Shown piece by piece: positions 38,119-47,204 of a DNA stretch of 64,000 nucleotides. Under the pieces are notes generated by a model. The model saw only the letters and a list, made by a program, of their open reading frames with translations. It was not told the DNA's origin and ran no database searches. Both the position numbers and the translations under genes were made by a program. The first letter of the stretch is position 1; each line of letters starts with the position of its first letter. Origin of the DNA: Prochlorococcus sp. AG-363-P08 (GTDB lineage: Bacteria; Cyanobacteriota; Cyanobacteriia; PCC-6307; Cyanobiaceae); contig QCGE01000001.1 in the NCBI GenBank assembly GCA_003278195.1, positions 62,001 to 126,000 of the forward strand, in the 5' to 3' direction.

Positions 38119-39543
38119 ATGACGCAATTCGAAAAACTGACCCCACCATCAAAAGGGAAGATTATTCGTTTCGAGAATGGAGAACCTGTCGTCCCCGATA
38201 ACCCTATTATTCCTTTTATCCGTGGAGATGGAACCGGTGCCGATATTTGGCCAGCAACGCAAAAAGTTATTGATGCCGCAATAGAAAAAGCTTATGGCAC
38301 AACAAAGAAGATCGAATGGTTCAAAGTTTATGCAGGCGATGAAGCCTGCGAAATATATGGAACTTATCAATACTTGCCTGAAGACACGCTTCAAGCAATC
38401 AAAACCTATGGAGTAGCAATAAAAGGCCCTCTTACAACTCCTATTGGAGGTGGAATCCGATCGCTGAATGTTTCTCTAAGGCAAATCTTCGACCTTTATT
38501 CATGTGTTCGTCCATGTCGTTATTACGAAGGCACACCTAGTCCCCATAAAAGACCTCAAGACCTTAATGTCATTGTTTATAGAGAAAATACCGAAGATAT
38601 ATATATGGGAATCGAATGGGAAGCAAAAGACCCTGTAGGAATCGAGTTAAGAGAGCACCTCAACAAAGTAGTAATCCCAGCCAATGGAAAGTTGGGCCAA
38701 CGTCAAATCCCTAAAGAAGCTGGCATAGGGATCAAACCAGTAAGCAAAGAAGGAAGTCAAAGGCATATTCGTAAAGCAATTCAACATGCTTTACGAATGG
38801 AAGGGACAAAAAGACACGTGACCTTGGTGCATAAAGGCAACATTATGAAATTTACAGAGGGTTCATTTCGGGATTGGGGATATGAATTAGCTACTAGTGA
38901 ATTCCGAAAGGTTTGTGTTACCGAACGAGAAAGCTGGATTCTTCAAAATTTTGATAGCAATCCAACTATTAGTTATGAAGAAAATGCGAAGATGATTGAC
39001 CCTGGATATAATTCTTTGACCTCCGAAAAGAAAGAATCAATATGCAATGAAGTCAAAAATGTTATTAATTTAATTGGAATAACCCATGGAAAAGACAAAT
39101 GGCGAGAAATGGTCTTAGTTGATGATCGCATAGCTGATAGCATCTTCCAACAAATTCAGACACGTCCTCAGGAATACTCGATTCTCGCAACTCTAAACTT
39201 GAATGGAGACTATATATCTGATGCGGCGGCTGCAATTGTTGGTGGGCTCGGGATGGCTCCTGGCGCCAATATTGGTGACAAAGCTGCCATATTCGAAGCT
39301 ACTCATGGCACAGCTCCTAAGCATGCAGGTCTTGATCGAATCAACCCTGGCTCAGTCATACTCAGTGGTGTCATGATGCTGGAATTTCTTGGATGGCACA
39401 AAGCGGCCCAACTAATTACCAAAGGAATTAGCGAGTCGATTTCAGAGCAGAAAGTTACTTACGACTTGGCTCGACTGATGGAACCTCCAGTAGAACCATT
39501 AAGCTGCAGCGGATTCGCAAAATCGATAATTGAGAGATTTTAA
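38119..39543 (+). CDS. icd: Isocitrate dehydrogenase (NADP+)
   Basis: 474 aa from ATG 38119 (MTQFEKLTPPS); the track's GTG adds two residues. IPFIRGDGTGADIWPATQKVIDAA, GPLTTPIGGGIRSLNVSLRQIFDLYSCVRPCRYYEGTPSP, NTEDIYMGIEWE, LVHKGNIMKFTEG, LATLNLNGDYISDAAAAIVGGLGMAPGANIGD and EATHGTAPKHAG are Icd motifs, with Ser of SLNVSLRQ at the isocitrate site. It makes 2-oxoglutarate, the carbon skeleton for ammonia assimilation. No GTA-N8-TAC NtcA-type site was found by eye just upstream. Confidence 0.98.
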   Translation: MTQFEKLTPPSKGKIIRFENGEPVVPDNPIIPFIRGDGTGADIWPATQKVIDAAIEKAYGTTKKIEWFKVYAGDEACEIYGTYQYLPEDTLQAIKTYGVAIKGPLTTPIGGGIRSLNVSLRQIFDLYSCVRPCRYYEGTPSPHKRPQDLNVIVYRENTEDIYMGIEWEAKDPVGIELREHLNKVVIPANGKLGQRQIPKEAGIGIKPVSKEGSQRHIRKAIQHALRMEGTKRHVTLVHKGNIMKFTEGSFRDWGYELATSEFRKVCVTERESWILQNFDSNPTISYEENAKMIDPGYNSLTSEKKESICNEVKNVINLIGITHGKDKWREMVLVDDRIADSIFQQIQTRPQEYSILATLNLNGDYISDAAAAIVGGLGMAPGANIGDKAAIFEATHGTAPKHAGLDRINPGSVILSGVMMLEFLGWHKAAQLITKGISESISEQKVTYDLARLMEPPVEPLSCSGFAKSIIERF

Positions 39544-39616
39544 GTAAGGAATCAAATGGCTAATCCAAAATTTCTAGATAAAACTGGTTCAATAATTAGG
39601 CAGAGCTAACTTAAAT

Positions 39617-40996
39617 ATGCACAATAGAAACATGGAGCCAATCCAAAAAAAATCAAAAGTTCTTAATCAATTTATCCCTAATGGAACAATTGATCCATGT
39701 GTTCATTGTGGTTTTTGTCTACCAACTTGTGCGAGTTATAGGGTCCTTGGCACAGAAATGGACTCACCCAGAGGAAGAATCCACATTTTAAAATCTATTG
39801 AAAGTGGTGAGTTAAAAATGGATAAAACAATTGCACACCATTTCAACACATGTCTTGGATGTTTTGCATGTGTAACAGCTTGTCCCTCAGGGGTTAGATA
39901 TGACAAATTAATAGAAGCAACTCGTCCAGAAATAAATACAAATAATTTAGAAAGCTCTTGTCAAAAATTATTCAAAAAAATTCTCTTATCTATTTTACCT
40001 TACCCTAAAAGATTAAGAACAATTCTCCATTCTGTTCGAGGCTATTCTGGAAGTCATTTTCAAAATATTTTCCGTGAACTCAAGTTTACTAGAATTTTTG
40101 GAAGTCAAATTGAGGAAATGGAAGCACTATTACCCCCACTAGTAGAAGGGAGTTTTAAAGATAATTTCAAAATAATCAATGAATACGATGGAGCTAAGCG
40201 TGGTCGAATAGGACTGGTACTTGGATGTGTCCAAAGGTGTTTTGATCCAGATGTAAATCAAGCAACATTGGCAGTATTACAAGCCAATGGTTTCGAAGTC
40301 ATCATTCCAAATGACCAAGGTTGTTGTGGTGCTGTTACCCATCATCAAGGCTATATAAATTCAACTATTCGCCATGCAGAAGAACTAGTAAAGAGCTTTG
40401 TAAATGTTATTGGGAAAGGAAAGCCAGCTGGCGAAGAGCCATTAGATGCAATTGTTGTTGCAGCATCTGGGTGTGGTCACACAATGAAAGCTTATCAAAC
40501 ACTTTTGGATAAAGAAAAAAATTTTCAGATTCCTGTCCTCGATGTGCATGAATTTCTAGTTCAAAATGGTCTTAGCAAAAAGTTTATTGAATCTCTTCAG
40601 CCCATAAAAATGATTAGCAATGAAAACATCACTTCTACAGAATCAATAGAGGTTGCTTATCATGATGCTTGCCACATGATACATGGACAAAAAATTTCAG
40701 AAGAACCTCGTCAACTCTTAAAGAAAATACCAAATATTGTACTTCGTGAGGTTAAAGAAATGGGTCTATGTTGTGGAAGCGCAGGTATCTATAATCTAAT
40801 TCAACCAGAAATCGCAAAAGAGCTGGGAACAATCAAAGTTAATGACCTGAGTAGCACTGGTGCAAGCATAGTTGCCAGTGCAAATATTGGGTGCACTTTG
40901 CAAATACGAAGGCATAGGAAAAGTGATTTAAAAGTATTACATCCAATGCAATTACTTGCAAAATCAGCAGGAATCGACAAGTCTCCAAACTCTTAA
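39617..40996 (+). CDS. glcF: Glycolate dehydrogenase iron-sulfur subunit
   Basis: 459 aa. Two [4Fe-4S] motifs near the N-terminus, DPCVHCGFCLPTCASYRVLG and CLGCFACVTACPSGVRYD, followed by two CCG-type domains: GCVQRCFDPD / GCCGAVTHHQG and AYHDACHMIHGQ / GLCCGSAGIYNL, as in GlcF. It passes electrons from glycolate to the quinone pool in photorespiration. GlcE lies about 1.4 kb downstream on the same strand; the kinase gene on the opposite strand overlaps its end by 33 bp. Confidence 0.95.
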   Translation: MHNRNMEPIQKKSKVLNQFIPNGTIDPCVHCGFCLPTCASYRVLGTEMDSPRGRIHILKSIESGELKMDKTIAHHFNTCLGCFACVTACPSGVRYDKLIEATRPEINTNNLESSCQKLFKKILLSILPYPKRLRTILHSVRGYSGSHFQNIFRELKFTRIFGSQIEEMEALLPPLVEGSFKDNFKIINEYDGAKRGRIGLVLGCVQRCFDPDVNQATLAVLQANGFEVIIPNDQGCCGAVTHHQGYINSTIRHAEELVKSFVNVIGKGKPAGEEPLDAIVVAASGCGHTMKAYQTLLDKEKNFQIPVLDVHEFLVQNGLSKKFIESLQPIKMISNENITSTESIEVAYHDACHMIHGQKISEEPRQLLKKIPNIVLREVKEMGLCCGSAGIYNLIQPEIAKELGTIKVNDLSSTGASIVASANIGCTLQIRRHRKSDLKVLHPMQLLAKSAGIDKSPNS

Positions 40997-42319
40997 AAGA
41001 GTTTCTGAATCACCAAGATTCCCTGGAAATGTGATGACTGGCATATGAATATTTCGTTCATTTAGAGAAGCAATTACTAATGATAGGCCTGGGAAAATCT
41101 GACCTTTTAAATCAACACTCTCAACGCCAAATCCTTCTTTCAAAAGTACATTTGAGGTGATTCCACCTTTACTAATTAAATAACCCAATTTTAACGCTAG
41201 TTGACTTATTATCTTTGCAATAAATTGCGCCAAAAAACAACCAAACAAAACTCTTGATTCTAACGTTGGTAAAATCCATTCACCGCGGGTCGTATATAAC
41301 ACTGGTGTCTTCCCATCAGCTAGTAAATTCTCAATCTTTGATAACAGCTCACTCTCCAATTCTAAAACACATGAATCCTTAAAACTTTGATTATATAAGT
41401 CAGCCAACTTGCTGACAGGTATCTCCACTCCATGGCAACTAGTGCCTTCAAGCAATTTTTGCAATTGTGCATCAGCAAGACTTACATAGGAACCAACGAT
41501 CACCATTCCTGGCAAAGGATTTCCAAACTCATCTTTTCTACGCATATTTGCAATCAAACTCTCTTCTAATATTTGAGGAGCTAGGCATGATAAAGAGTTT
41601 AAAAAACTTGCTGCTGAGCGAAATAAAAACCTTTTCTTTCCAGTCAAATTCCTCACTGCTTCTGCTAATGCATCCAATTGTGATGATTTCACTGCATCTA
41701 CAATTACATTCTGATTCTTAGAACATGATTCCAACCAAGCCTCCAACGCATTCATCCCTTCTTTCCCAGCAGCAGCCTTATCAAGTAGGGACAAACTAAT
41801 TCTTTTTACAGAGCAAGGATCTATCTGACCTGAGCTTTTTTCATTCAACCACTCAGCCAAATTACTAGTTGAATAAGCAAATAACCTGTCCTTTGCAAAA
41901 GAAGTTGTATGAACTGGCTTCCCATTCAATAAATGTATGCCATCAACCGTAGTGCGACCACCTTGAAAAAAAGCGGGTATATGGAGCGTGGCATCAAAAG
42001 GTCCAAACACTCCAGCAATCATGCTTGGCTCTAGTACACCATGCCCTCTAAGGGTGGAATCACCTCTACTCACAAAAAAAATGTTATTTAGAGATAAACC
42101 CTCAGCAAGAATTGCTCGTTTCAGAACAAAGCAAATTTCGCTAATACGACCAGCGGCCTCTGCTGGAAGCAACGCTCTAGTGTTAGCCAATATAAAAAGG
42201 AGAGGAGATTCATGGCGCAGTCCTCTACATAGAGCATCGAATTCCCACGAAAGCAACAATGGGCAGCTATGAACTGTTTGCGAACCAGTTGGATCATCAT
42301 CAAGCACAACAATCTTCAT
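40964..42319 (-). CDS. Four-carbon acid sugar kinase family (DUF1537/OtnK-like)
   Basis: 451 aa from ATG 42319 (MKIVVLDDDPTGSQT); the track start at 42385 would overlap the divergent glcE start. VLDDDPTGSQTVHSCPLL, RGDSTLRGHGVLEPSMIAGVF, HIPAFFQGGRTTVDGIHLL, VIVGSYVSLADAQLQKLLEG and a C-terminal SKGGITSNVLLKEGFGVESVDLKGQIFPGLSLV fit the DUF1537 N- and C-terminal domains. Known members phosphorylate D-threonate, D-erythronate or related acids; the usual PdxA2-type dehydrogenase or aldolase partner is not here. It lies inside the glcF-glcE pair on the opposite strand. Confidence 0.8.
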   Translation of the reverse strand: MKIVVLDDDPTGSQTVHSCPLLLSWEFDALCRGLRHESPLLFILANTRALLPAEAAGRISEICFVLKRAILAEGLSLNNIFFVSRGDSTLRGHGVLEPSMIAGVFGPFDATLHIPAFFQGGRTTVDGIHLLNGKPVHTTSFAKDRLFAYSTSNLAEWLNEKSSGQIDPCSVKRISLSLLDKAAAGKEGMNALEAWLESCSKNQNVIVDAVKSSQLDALAEAVRNLTGKKRFLFRSAASFLNSLSCLAPQILEESLIANMRRKDEFGNPLPGMVIVGSYVSLADAQLQKLLEGTSCHGVEIPVSKLADLYNQSFKDSCVLELESELLSKIENLLADGKTPVLYTTRGEWILPTLESRVLFGCFLAQFIAKIISQLALKLGYLISKGGITSNVLLKEGFGVESVDLKGQIFPGLSLVIASLNERNIHMPVITFPGNLGDSETLLRVWRLVDSC

Positions 42320-42360
42320 ATCATCCACTGACTGTGAAACCCCAAATAACAAAGCCTGGC

Positions 42361-43560
42361 ATGACCATCGAACCAAGTTCTCCAAAAGACCTTTCTAATC
42401 TTTTAGCAGAGCTACATGAAGAGACAAAACTTTGGCATCCATGTGGACTGAGTTCAAGAATCAACTGGGGACCTCCAATCGAAAAAAGATCAAAACCAAT
42501 CAGCACCAGGCGTCTTAATAAAGTAATTAATCACTCAGCTGAAGATTTAACTATCACTGTCCAAGCAGGTATTCCCTATGGTGAATTACAGGATTATTTA
42601 GCGGAACAAAATCAATGGCTTGCCATTGACTGGCCTTGGGGAACAAACCCACACAAGGATACTAAAAGTAGTGGCAGCATAGGTGGATTAATAGCACGCG
42701 GACTTTCTGGAAGTTTGCGATATAGACATTTAGGTGTTCGTGATCAGATAATCGGAATCGGCTTTCAACGTAGTGATGGGATAGAAGCAAATGCAGGAGG
42801 AAAAGTAGTAAAAAATGTAGCGGGATATGACATGATGCGACTACTTTGTGGCAGTTGGGGAAGTCTTGGAATAATCACAGAACTAACCCTTAGGACACAA
42901 CCAATAAAACCAGCTCATTCTCAAATTCATATCAACGGTCCGTTTCCTGAATTGGAAGAATTTAGATGTAAGGTAATACGTTCTACCTTCACCCCGGAAT
43001 ACTTTGACTGGGTGAAAAATGATCCTAATGAGTGGAAATTAGAAATAGGTTTGGCAAGTGTTTCTGATGAGGCCATTAAAGACCAAATAAAAGGACTTAA
43101 AAAGTTGATCAACTTACAGGGACTTGAATTAATTGAAGAAGAATGGGAAGGCCCTTTGCTCACACATCAATTCCCGAGAATGCACAATTCAGATGTTCCT
43201 TGGTTAATAAGACTATCTATCCCACCTGCAAATGCTAAAGATCTAATTTGTAGTAATGAGATAGCATCACTTAAAAAGTGGAACTGGCGGTTTTCAGCAG
43301 GAACTGGTATTGGAGAAGGGTGGGAAACAAGAATATTAGATATTGAAGGAATCTCTCAAAAGAATAAAGTAGATAGCCTGCGAAATTTTATCAAAAAAAT
43401 CAACGGAGAACTGATTATATTAATGCAGCCAAAGAACATTGAAATCCCTTTAAAATCATGGGAGGATGTTCCATCAAAAAGTCTAATTGAAGCATTGAAA
43501 TATAATTTTGATCCAAAGTCTCAAATCTCAATTGGACGCCTTCCAGGCGTGGCCTCATAA
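42361..43560 (+). CDS. glcE: Glycolate dehydrogenase FAD-binding subunit
   Basis: 399 aa from ATG 42361 (MTIEPSSPKDLSNLL). FAD_binding_4 features: WHPCGLSSRINWG, VQAGIPYGELQDYLAEQNQWLAIDWPWG, SGSIGGLIARGLSGSLRYRHLGVRDQIIGIGFQRSDGIEANAGGKVVKNVAGYDMMRLLCGSWGSLGIITELTLRTQP. GlcE holds an FAD-like domain and pairs with GlcD and GlcF. GlcD is not in this window. The 41 bp gap to the divergent kinase supports the shorter starts for both genes. Confidence 0.93.
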   Translation: MTIEPSSPKDLSNLLAELHEETKLWHPCGLSSRINWGPPIEKRSKPISTRRLNKVINHSAEDLTITVQAGIPYGELQDYLAEQNQWLAIDWPWGTNPHKDTKSSGSIGGLIARGLSGSLRYRHLGVRDQIIGIGFQRSDGIEANAGGKVVKNVAGYDMMRLLCGSWGSLGIITELTLRTQPIKPAHSQIHINGPFPELEEFRCKVIRSTFTPEYFDWVKNDPNEWKLEIGLASVSDEAIKDQIKGLKKLINLQGLELIEEEWEGPLLTHQFPRMHNSDVPWLIRLSIPPANAKDLICSNEIASLKKWNWRFSAGTGIGEGWETRILDIEGISQKNKVDSLRNFIKKINGELIILMQPKNIEIPLKSWEDVPSKSLIEALKYNFDPKSQISIGRLPGVAS

Positions 43561-44409
43561 ATTTACGACAGAAAAATCACATGTAAAGTTGGTTGATTCT
43601 TCTGGGTCAAGAAACTGCAGACGATCATGAGTAACCAAAGAGTTCCTTGGGCTAGTCCAAGGTTCTAAGCAAACCATCTTTCTTGGTGGGTCTGTCCAGA
43701 TCACCGGCAAGTCAAGAGGGTATTGAAATTGCGCATCAATACGGATTCCTGCTAATAAATCGGTTAGGCAAACTTTTTCAGAGGGTCCTGAAAGAAAATC
43801 AACTCCTCTTTCAAGTCTTGAAAGTTGCTCATTTGTATTAGTCATAGACTTATCTAAATAATTTATACAAGTATCAGTTAATCCTTCTATTTTAGAATTT
43901 TCTAAATTAGTAATATTAAAATAAGGATGTATTCCAAAAGAAAAAGGCATTTTATATTTACTGCGATTTTTAATCTCAACTCTCATATAAATACCATTTT
44001 TCTTGAATTTAACTTCAATCAGAATAATAAAATAGTAAGGATATTGAACGAGTGTTTCCTGGTTTTCAGAAAGACTTAATACAATCGCTTGCTTGTTTTC
44101 GTTGTATAAAATTTCCCAAGAGTTATCCCTAGCAAATCCATGCTGAAGCATTTCAAACTTACCTAAAGGTGTCACATAAGAATCATTTGACAAATTTCCA
44201 CATATTGGAAACAAAATAGGAATACCTCCTCTAATACTTTTATTTTTTTCATTAAATCTCTCCATATCAAGGTAAAGGATTTCTCTATTATTGCAACGCC
44301 ATTCTGTAATTAAGCCACCACGCTCAGGCACTATTCTCAACCGATCACCATTAAACGTATTCATGAACTCCCAATGTTCATATGGATCATTCTTTTGGGT
44401 AAACTTCAT
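43555..44409 (-). CDS. Hexose-6-phosphate 1-epimerase/aldose mutarotase family
   Basis: 284 aa from ATG 44409 (the track's TTG and another ATG lie 9 and 6 bp upstream). DRLRIVPERGGLITEWRCNNREILYLD, SIRGGIPILFPICGNL, LQHGFARDNSWEI, and PFSFGIHPYFNITN are the galactose-mutarotase-fold signature; the RGGIPILFP and QHGFAR pattern points to the YeaD-like glucose-6-phosphate 1-epimerase branch. The catalytic Glu should lie in KMVCLEPWTSP. It speeds anomer interconversion of sugar phosphates. The 3' end overlaps glcE by 6 bp. Confidence 0.85.
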   Translation of the reverse strand: MKFTQKNDPYEHWEFMNTFNGDRLRIVPERGGLITEWRCNNREILYLDMERFNEKNKSIRGGIPILFPICGNLSNDSYVTPLGKFEMLQHGFARDNSWEILYNENKQAIVLSLSENQETLVQYPYYFIILIEVKFKKNGIYMRVEIKNRSKYKMPFSFGIHPYFNITNLENSKIEGLTDTCINYLDKSMTNTNEQLSRLERGVDFLSGPSEKVCLTDLLAGIRIDAQFQYPLDLPVIWTDPPRKMVCLEPWTSPRNSLVTHDRLQFLDPEESTNFTCDFSVVNL

Positions 44410-44455
44410 GACCATCAATTCAATTGTAGAAATAATCTAAGAATCAGACTTATTG

Positions 44456-45406
44456 CTATCCTTTTAACCAAGAAAGCATTTCTGCATTGACACGCTCAGG
44501 TATTTCATCATGAGGACAATGACCAGCCTTCAAAAGTACCTCTTTAAATTCTAATGATGCCTGTCTAGCAAAAACTCGAAACTTATCTTGTTTCGCTTTT
44601 GCATTTCTGAGCCAAGGATCACTATCTCCCCAAAGCAAAAGTAATGGTGCTTGTAAATCATTAAATAATTCATCTATAGGCTTACCTTTTAAGCCACGTG
44701 CTTGAAAAACTTTACGAAACACCTGAAATGCACCAGGATCCAAAGAAGGCCTCCTAATAGACTCAATCAAATAATCATCTACATTTGTAGGATCTATATA
44801 TACCTGCTGAAGAGTACTTCGAATAACACGAGGTCTGCGAAGATTCTCAAATATCAATCTCTGCATAGCAGGATATATAAACCACTTAAATAAAATATCT
44901 CGTGAAATACCAGATCCAATAATTTTCCGCAACCTAGTGGAGAAATTCTTTGGCTGGGAAACATACTTTTCATCACTAAAATAACCAGCTGCATTAAGCA
45001 AAACAACGCCCGCAGATTCTTCTTCTAAAGCAGCACCTGCAGCAAGTGCTGCATAACCTCCAAGAGAATTCCCCACAATTACCGTGGGTCTTCGAATTCT
45101 CTCTTTTACATATGCAACTACTTGTTCCTTCCAAAGCTCGCCGCCGTACTCCAATTCAGGAGGCTTAGCACTCCGTCCAAAGCCAAGTAAATCAATTGCA
45201 TGTACTTCATAAGATTCTGAAAGTACAGGAATGTTGTATCTCCAATGATCTGTTGAAGCACCAAAACCATGCACAAGTAATAATGCAGGCCTCTTTCTCT
45301 TATTAAACAAACCGAAGGCACTCTCCTCAGGAGAACTACTCACCGAGAAAACATCATGTCCTAAATAACTCCAAGGTTGATTTGGTGTCGCAGTTATAGA
45401 AGTCAT
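44456..45406 (-). CDS. Alpha/beta hydrolase of the pheophytinase/chlorophyll dephytylase type
   Basis: 316 aa from ATG 45406 (MTSITATPNQPW). VHGFGASTDHWRYNIPVLSESYEVHAIDLLGFGRSAKP, IVGNSLGGYAALAAGA (nucleophile Ser) and LLLWGDSDPW...AGHCPHDEIPE (Asp and His) give a full catalytic triad. The HGFGAS-x-HWRYNIP and AGHCPHDE-PE strings closely resemble plant PPH and CLD1, which remove phytol from pheophytin or chlorophyll. Here it would act on divinyl chlorophylls, a plausible turnover role that is inference. A related luciferase/haloalkane dehalogenase-type substrate is the alternative. Confidence 0.75.
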   Translation of the reverse strand: MTSITATPNQPWSYLGHDVFSVSSSPEESAFGLFNKRKRPALLLVHGFGASTDHWRYNIPVLSESYEVHAIDLLGFGRSAKPPELEYGGELWKEQVVAYVKERIRRPTVIVGNSLGGYAALAAGAALEEESAGVVLLNAAGYFSDEKYVSQPKNFSTRLRKIIGSGISRDILFKWFIYPAMQRLIFENLRRPRVIRSTLQQVYIDPTNVDDYLIESIRRPSLDPGAFQVFRKVFQARGLKGKPIDELFNDLQAPLLLLWGDSDPWLRNAKAKQDKFRVFARQASLEFKEVLLKAGHCPHDEIPERVNAEMLSWLKG

Positions 45407-45542
45407 AGAATCAATGAAATCACTTGCCAAGTAAGAGAATGGTAGGGAAGTAAATATAAACTCATAAGAGAATTATCCATGCAGAGATAATTCTACTAAG
45501 ATCTCATATTTAGCTTTGGGATCTGTACTGTGATTTAAAAGT

Positions 45543-46916
45543 CTATAAAAGTCCCACTGGATTTGCGGCTATCTCATCTGGAATTTCATTACCTCCACCA
45601 GGAGTTTTATCTTTAAGAACAATTCTTAGTAGAACAGGCGCCAGAAAAGTCGTGCCAATAACCATCAACAAGACCGCAGCTTCCAAAGAAGGGGTTAATA
45701 ATCCTGCACTTGTTCCTAGGCCAAGAAAGATCAAGCCGACTTCTCCTCTAGGCATCATTCCCAATCCAACCACTAAACGATCTGTCGGTTTATCAATAAG
45801 AAATGACCAACCTGCTGCGATTTTTCCCACAATTGCAACAATCAACATAAATCCAGCAACCACTAACGCAGAACGACTAGCGGGATCAAGAGGGTTGATA
45901 ACAGAAAGATCCATCCCAGCTCCAACTAAAACAAAGAAAATGGTTGCGAAAAGAGACACTAGAGGAAGAACTGACTGTTGAATCGCATGATTATTTTTAG
46001 AACTACTCAGTATCAAACCGGCGGCAAAGGCGCCTAATGCCGCCTCCAAGCCAATAGCAGTTGCAACAAAGCAACTCAAAACAAGAATTACAAAAGACGC
46101 AACTACAACTGCCCCAGGCGCTTTTAATCGGTCAAGCACCCAATCAAATGCTGGGGCAGCCGTTCTACTAAGAACAATCGCTCCAATTACAAATAATGTT
46201 GCTGCAAAAACAAGCTTGACAATCGGGGCAATTTGTAATGATCCTCCACTCGCAAGAGCAACTACCACAGCAAGAATGACTATTCCTAAAATGTCATCAA
46301 GAACAGCTGCACCAATCACTATTTGTCCTTCACGAGTTTTGAGATATCCAAGTTCGCCAAAAACACTCGCTGTAATTCCTATGCTTGTTGCTGTCATAGA
46401 AGCCCCTGCAAATACAGCAGGGATTAAATCAACCTGAAAAATAAACATCAAACCCAATGTTCCAAAGGCAAAAGGCAGAATCACTCCTGCCATAGCAACG
46501 GTAAATGCTTGAACTCCCACTGCTACTAGTTCTTCTAATTCACTTTCAAGGCCTGTGAGAAAAAGCAATGCATATAAACCAAGTGTGGCAACAGCTTGTA
46601 GAGACGGAAAACTCTCAAAGTAAAGATCAGGCACCGCCTCAGGTGGCACTGAAGCCAACGTGCTTATGAACTGAACAAATCCCTCATTCAATTGAGCATT
46701 AGTAGAAGGAGGCATCAACAAATGAAACCCTGATGCCCCAATAACAACACCCGCAAGTAATTCGCCAACGATAGTTGGCAAACTCAATCTCACCAAAACT
46801 TCCGCCAAAGTTCTTGCTGCCAAGAAAATAAGCAAAAAATTAATGACTCCTATTAAGGTTTCAGCGACCTCAACGTCATGGGTGCTAAGCACTGAGAGCA
46901 CTTGAGGCAAAAACAT
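45543..46916 (-). CDS. Monovalent cation:proton antiporter, CPA2/NhaS3-like
   Basis: 457 aa with about 12-13 hydrophobic segments. LVRLSLPTIVGELLAGVVIGASGFH, the half-way ALLFLTGLESELEELVAVG, ASMTATSIGITASVFGELGYLKTREGQIVIGAAVLDDILGIVILAVVV (the paired Asp that carries the ion) and RGEVGLIFLGLGTSAGL fit the CPA2 family, like NhaS3 of Synechocystis. No C-terminal RCK/TrkA-N domain is present. It likely exchanges Na+ (or K+) for H+ at the plasma or thylakoid membrane. A 288 bp intergenic region separates it from the divergent glgP. Confidence 0.9.
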   Translation of the reverse strand: MFLPQVLSVLSTHDVEVAETLIGVINFLLIFLAARTLAEVLVRLSLPTIVGELLAGVVIGASGFHLLMPPSTNAQLNEGFVQFISTLASVPPEAVPDLYFESFPSLQAVATLGLYALLFLTGLESELEELVAVGVQAFTVAMAGVILPFAFGTLGLMFIFQVDLIPAVFAGASMTATSIGITASVFGELGYLKTREGQIVIGAAVLDDILGIVILAVVVALASGGSLQIAPIVKLVFAATLFVIGAIVLSRTAAPAFDWVLDRLKAPGAVVVASFVILVLSCFVATAIGLEAALGAFAAGLILSSSKNNHAIQQSVLPLVSLFATIFFVLVGAGMDLSVINPLDPASRSALVVAGFMLIVAIVGKIAAGWSFLIDKPTDRLVVGLGMMPRGEVGLIFLGLGTSAGLLTPSLEAAVLLMVIGTTFLAPVLLRIVLKDKTPGGGNEIPDEIAANPVGLL

Positions 46917-47204
46917 AAGACCGATTTAGTTCACCAGAAGGAAAACATAAAGGACCGTGCTCCCAATAAATGCTCATAGCGCAATGTTCTGAAAACCAAA
47001 ATCTCAAAGTGTGGATCTGAGGTCACTAGATGTATGACCGTCAAAGTAGAGCTAGCGTCTTTCAAAACATTTTTACAACTATTGATTTCCGGGAATTAGC
47101 CCAAGGACATAAGTCCTATCCATCTTCCCTGAAAGAGAACACCCTTGCCTTCTTAAAGCAGAAAGATCACTAATCCTGCACTTCAACTTTTGTCGAAAAC
47201 CTTC

